Positions 6,043 to 8,436 of a stretch of 8,436 nt of DNA are shown here, one piece after another. Both the position numbers and the translations under genes were made by a program. The notes below the pieces were generated by a model that did no database searches, had not been told where the DNA came from, and saw only the letters and a list, made by a program, of their open reading frames with translations. Source of the DNA: an uncultured Coriobacteriaceae bacterium (GTDB lineage: Bacteria > Actinomycetota > Coriobacteriia > Coriobacteriales > Atopobiaceae); the NCBI GenBank assembly GCA_900552935.1, contig USBN01000048.1:1-8436 (forward strand). Reading direction: 5' to 3'. Numbering within the stretch: position 1 is the stretch's first letter; every line of letters begins with the position of its first letter.

Positions 6043-6075
6043 TTAACACGAAAAACTACCGGATACGGCTATCCT
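6043..6075 (+). promoter_or_regulatory. candidate serC-serA promoter
   Basis: TTAACA (6043-6048) resembles a -35 and TATCCT (6070-6075) resembles an actinobacterial -10, but the 21-bp spacing is too long for a strong promoter. A GGATA-CGGC-TATCC dyad (6061-6074) overlaps the -10. Expression from the regulator promoter by readthrough is also possible. Confidence 0.3.
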
Positions 6076-6137
6076 AATGACACTTGCAACTAGCCCCAAC
6101 ATCCCGCGGGGCAACGAGGCGTCGGTTCGCCGGCGGC

Positions 6138-6145
6138 AAGGAGGT
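6138..6145 (+). promoter_or_regulatory. ribosome binding site deciding the serC start
   Basis: AAGGAGGT is a full-length Shine-Dalgarno sequence three bases before the ATG at 6149. It selects this start over an in-frame ATG at 6077 that lacks a ribosome site and would add 24 atypical residues. Confidence 0.88.
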
Positions 6146-6148
6146 CAC

Positions 6149-7243
6149 ATGGCTCGCGTCTTCAACTTCGCAGCGGGGCCCTCGGCCCTGCCCGAAAGCG
6201 TGCTCGCAGAGTGCGCCGAGGAAATGCTCGACTACCGCAGCTGCGGTATGAGTGTCCTCGAGATGAGCCACCGATCTTCTGCCTACCAGCAGATCTTCGA
6301 CGAAACCGAGGCAACCCTCCGTCGCATCGTCGACATCCCCAGCGACTACAAGGTCCTCTTCCTGCAAGGCGGCGCCACACTTCAGTTTGCCGGCATCCCC
6401 ATGAACCTCATGGCGACGGGCCGTGCTGCCTACATCGTCTCTGGCAACTTCTCCAAGAAGGCATACCAGGAGGCTTGCAAGTACGGCGAGGCCGAGGTCG
6501 TCGCCACGAGCGAGTGGACCCACTTCGACCGCGTGCCCAGCGTCGTCGGTGTCGGCGAGCTCGCAGAGATCTACGGCTATGACTACCTGTACTTCTGCCA
6601 GAACAACACCATCTTCGGCACGCAGTTCCACGATATCCCCAACACCGGCGAGCTCCCGCTCGTCGGCGACGTATCGAGCTGCTTCCTCGCGGAGCCCATC
6701 GACGTCTCCCGCTACGGCCTGCTCTACGCCGGCGCCCAGAAGAACGCCGGCTGCGCGGGCGTGACCGTCGTCATCGTGCGCGAGGACCTCATCGAGGACG
6801 GTCCCGCCATCCCCAGCTGCCCCACCTACATGGACTACCGCGCCCAGGCCGAGAAGGGCTCGATGCTCAACACGCCCAACACCTTTGGCATCTACCTGTG
6901 CGGCAAGGTCTACCACTGGATCGAGGAGCAAGGCGGCCTTGAGGCCATGCGCGAGCGCAACCTCGAGAAGAGCGGCCTGCTCTATGATTTCCTCGACCAC
7001 AGCAAGGTCTTCCACGGCCACGCCCAGCCGGAGAGCCGCTCGATCTCCAACGTCACGTTCCGCACGGGCAGCGAGGAGCTCGACGCCGAGTTCGTGGCCG
7101 GCGCCACCGCGCGCGGCCTCGCTGGCGTGAAGGGCCACAGACTCGTGGGCGGCATGCGCGCGAGCGTCTACAACGCAGTGCCCGTCGAAGGCGTCCGCGC
7201 CCTCGTCGACTACATGACCGAGTTCGAGAAGGAGCATGCGTAA
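6149..7243 (+). CDS. serC: phosphoserine aminotransferase
   Basis: A 364-residue class V aminotransferase, the normal SerC length (E. coli about 362). It transfers the amino group of glutamate to 3-phosphohydroxypyruvate using pyridoxal phosphate, giving phosphoserine, and in some bacteria also serves pyridoxine synthesis. Family marks: VFNFAAGPSALP at the N-terminus, SHRS with H41/R42 for the phosphate, GGATLQF (74-80) and D174 in VGDVSS for the cofactor, the Schiff-base lysine K198 in YAGAQKNAG, NTPNTFGIYL (241-250), and the C-terminal KGHRLVGGMRASVYNA (328-343) with substrate-binding H330/R331. It is followed by serA with a one-base TAATG overlap, so the two are translationally coupled and probably one operon. 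No serB is in the window; the phosphatase step must be encoded elsewhere. Confidence 0.96.
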   Translation: MARVFNFAAGPSALPESVLAECAEEMLDYRSCGMSVLEMSHRSSAYQQIFDETEATLRRIVDIPSDYKVLFLQGGATLQFAGIPMNLMATGRAAYIVSGNFSKKAYQEACKYGEAEVVATSEWTHFDRVPSVVGVGELAEIYGYDYLYFCQNNTIFGTQFHDIPNTGELPLVGDVSSCFLAEPIDVSRYGLLYAGAQKNAGCAGVTVVIVREDLIEDGPAIPSCPTYMDYRAQAEKGSMLNTPNTFGIYLCGKVYHWIEEQGGLEAMRERNLEKSGLLYDFLDHSKVFHGHAQPESRSISNVTFRTGSEELDAEFVAGATARGLAGVKGHRLVGGMRASVYNAVPVEGVRALVDYMTEFEKEHA

Positions 7244-8406
7244 TGCGTCACATCAAGACGATCGACGACATCACCAAGGATGGCGACGTCGAGTTCGGCG
7301 AGGGCTATGACTTCGTCCCCGATGCCGATGGCGCAGACGCCATCCTCATGCGCTCGACCGATCTCCACGGCTATGACCTACCGGAATCCGTCCGTGCCAT
7401 CGCTCGCTGCGGCGCCGGCGTGAACAACATCCCCGTCAAGGAGTACGCCAAGCGCGGCGTCGTCGTGTTCAACTCGCCGGGCGCCAACTCCAACGCCGTC
7501 AAGGAGCTCGTCCTCGCGATGCTCATCCTCTCGAGCCGCGGCGTTGTGCAGTCGATGGACTGGGTCCGCGCGCACGCGGATGACGAGAACATCTTGGTCG
7601 ACGCCGAGAAGGCCAAGAAGGCATTCGTCGGCCACGAGCTCAAGGGCAAGCGCATCGGCGTCGTGGGCCTGGGTAACGTCGGCTCGAAGGTCGCCAACGC
7701 CTGCGTCGATCTCGGCATGCAGGTCTTCGGCTATGACCCGTTCATCTCCGTCGAGCACGCGTGGGTGCTCTCGCGCGAGGTCCAGCGCGTGGGCACGCTC
7801 GAGGACCTCTGCCGCAACTGCGACTACCTCACCCTCCACGTCCCCAGCAAGGCCGACACCATCTCGATGATCGACGCGGACGTCCTCGGCCTGCTCAAGC
7901 CGGGTGCCATCCTCATCAACTACGCGCGCGAGACGATCGTGGACGAGGACGCCGTCGATGCGGCGCTCCGCGGCGGTCGTCTCTCCTGGTTCGCGACGGA
8001 CTTCGCCACGCCCAAGACCGTCCGCATGCCCAACACCTTCATCACCACGCACTCCGGCGCGGGCACCGGCGAGGCCGAGGCCAACTGCGCGGACATGGCG
8101 ATCAGCGAGCTCAAGGACTACCTCGAGAACGGCAACATCGCCAACTCCGTCAACTATCCCACCTGCTCGATGGGCAAGGCGCGCGCCGCGAGCCGCATCG
8201 CGTGCCTGCACGCAAACGTCCCCAACATGATTGGCCAAATCACGGCCATCCTCGCGAAGGACAACGCCAACGTGCAACGCATGGTCAACGAGAGCGCCGG
8301 CGAGAACGCCTACACCATGTTCGACACCGACGAGCACCTCGAGGATGTTACGATCGAAGCCCTCAAGGCGATTCCCGCGATCTATCGCGTGCGAGTCATT
8401 AAGTAG
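7243..8406 (+). CDS. serA: D-3-phosphoglycerate dehydrogenase, short ACT-domain type
   Basis: A 387-residue D-isomer 2-hydroxyacid dehydrogenase that should oxidise 3-phosphoglycerate to 3-phosphohydroxypyruvate with NAD, the first step of serine synthesis, supplying SerC. The N-terminal substrate domain has RCGAGVNNIPV (55-65) and GANSNAVKELVLAM (80-93). The Rossmann motif GLGNVG is at 142-147 with acidic D165 in GYDPF. The C-terminal ACT domain (about 317-387, IACLHANVPNMIGQITAIL) suggests feedback control by serine. Catalytic R229 (NYARE) and H270 (TTHSG) are in place, but the usual DVFxxEP glutamate is not: the aligned stretch reads TDFATPK (252-258). The usual PHLGAST reads THSGAGT. The length fits the roughly 390-residue form seen in many anaerobes rather than the 410-residue E. 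coli type. AAGGAG (7229-7234) inside serC precedes the start. Confidence 0.93.
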   Translation: MRHIKTIDDITKDGDVEFGEGYDFVPDADGADAILMRSTDLHGYDLPESVRAIARCGAGVNNIPVKEYAKRGVVVFNSPGANSNAVKELVLAMLILSSRGVVQSMDWVRAHADDENILVDAEKAKKAFVGHELKGKRIGVVGLGNVGSKVANACVDLGMQVFGYDPFISVEHAWVLSREVQRVGTLEDLCRNCDYLTLHVPSKADTISMIDADVLGLLKPGAILINYARETIVDEDAVDAALRGGRLSWFATDFATPKTVRMPNTFITTHSGAGTGEAEANCADMAISELKDYLENGNIANSVNYPTCSMGKARAASRIACLHANVPNMIGQITAILAKDNANVQRMVNESAGENAYTMFDTDEHLEDVTIEALKAIPAIYRVRVIK

Positions 8407-8436
8407 CGGCCGCAACGGCTCGCTCGCCCGAACCCG

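Noticed and set aside
6077..6148. 24-residue N-terminal extension of serC from an ATG at 6077
   Set aside because: There is no ribosome site, the residues are unlike SerC, and a full AAGGAGGT precedes the ATG at 6149.
6074..8415. Two long minus-strand open frames (6074-7237 and 7378-8415)
   Set aside because: They mirror serC and serA, which are clearly recognisable on the plus strand; these are GC-driven shadows.

Overview
The window looks like chromosomal DNA from a high-GC anaerobic gut-type bacterium. The style of the proteins (a short ACT-domain SerA, a SerC with a GGATLQF loop, an SsnA/YgfK pair, a YheO-type regulator) and the strong G/C bias at third codon positions suggest the actinobacterial class Coriobacteriia, for example an Olsenella or Collinsella relative. 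This placement is inference from reading the proteins; no search was run.

Left half, minus strand, purine-related metabolism: read in the direction of transcription there is guaD (guanine deaminase, 4849 to 3572) closed by a strong intrinsic terminator (3562 to 3527). After a gene-free stretch of about 785 bp comes ssnA (aminohydrolase, 2741 to 1389), then ygfK (large Fe-S/flavin oxidoreductase, from 1189 and running off the left edge). In E. coli the same three genes sit in one chromosomal neighbourhood with molybdenum hydroxylase and purine transporter genes. Relatives of ygfK and ssnA in gut anaerobes are linked to anaerobic purine/urate breakdown. The likely theme is salvage or catabolism of purines: guanine to xanthine by GuaD, with SsnA and YgfK acting further down a route whose exact chemistry is not settled.

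Right half, plus strand: a YheO/DauR-like PAS plus helix-turn-helix regulator (5243-5902) is divergent from guaD and is the obvious candidate regulator of the purine genes. Downstream are serC (6149-7243) and serA (7243-8406), overlapping by one base (TAATG). They encode the first two steps of the phosphorylated serine pathway. A link between purine breakdown, which yields glycine and one-carbon units in purinolytic anaerobes, and serine synthesis is possible but only inferred.

The non-coding DNA is unusually structured. The ssnA upstream region holds six imperfect units with a 25-bp period, an AT-rich island about 350-440 bp from the start codon, a perfect 17-bp palindrome, and a cluster of 17-bp repeats (three direct, one inverted). 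The ssnA-ygfK spacer holds three perfect GC-rich hairpins. The guaD-regulator spacer holds a GC-rich short-period repeat tract and, near the regulator promoter, an inverted repeat that could be an operator. I see no rRNA, tRNA, CRISPR, insertion sequence or phage genes. I do not see a clear new biological system; the most open questions are the repeat-rich leaders and the unusual SerA active site.
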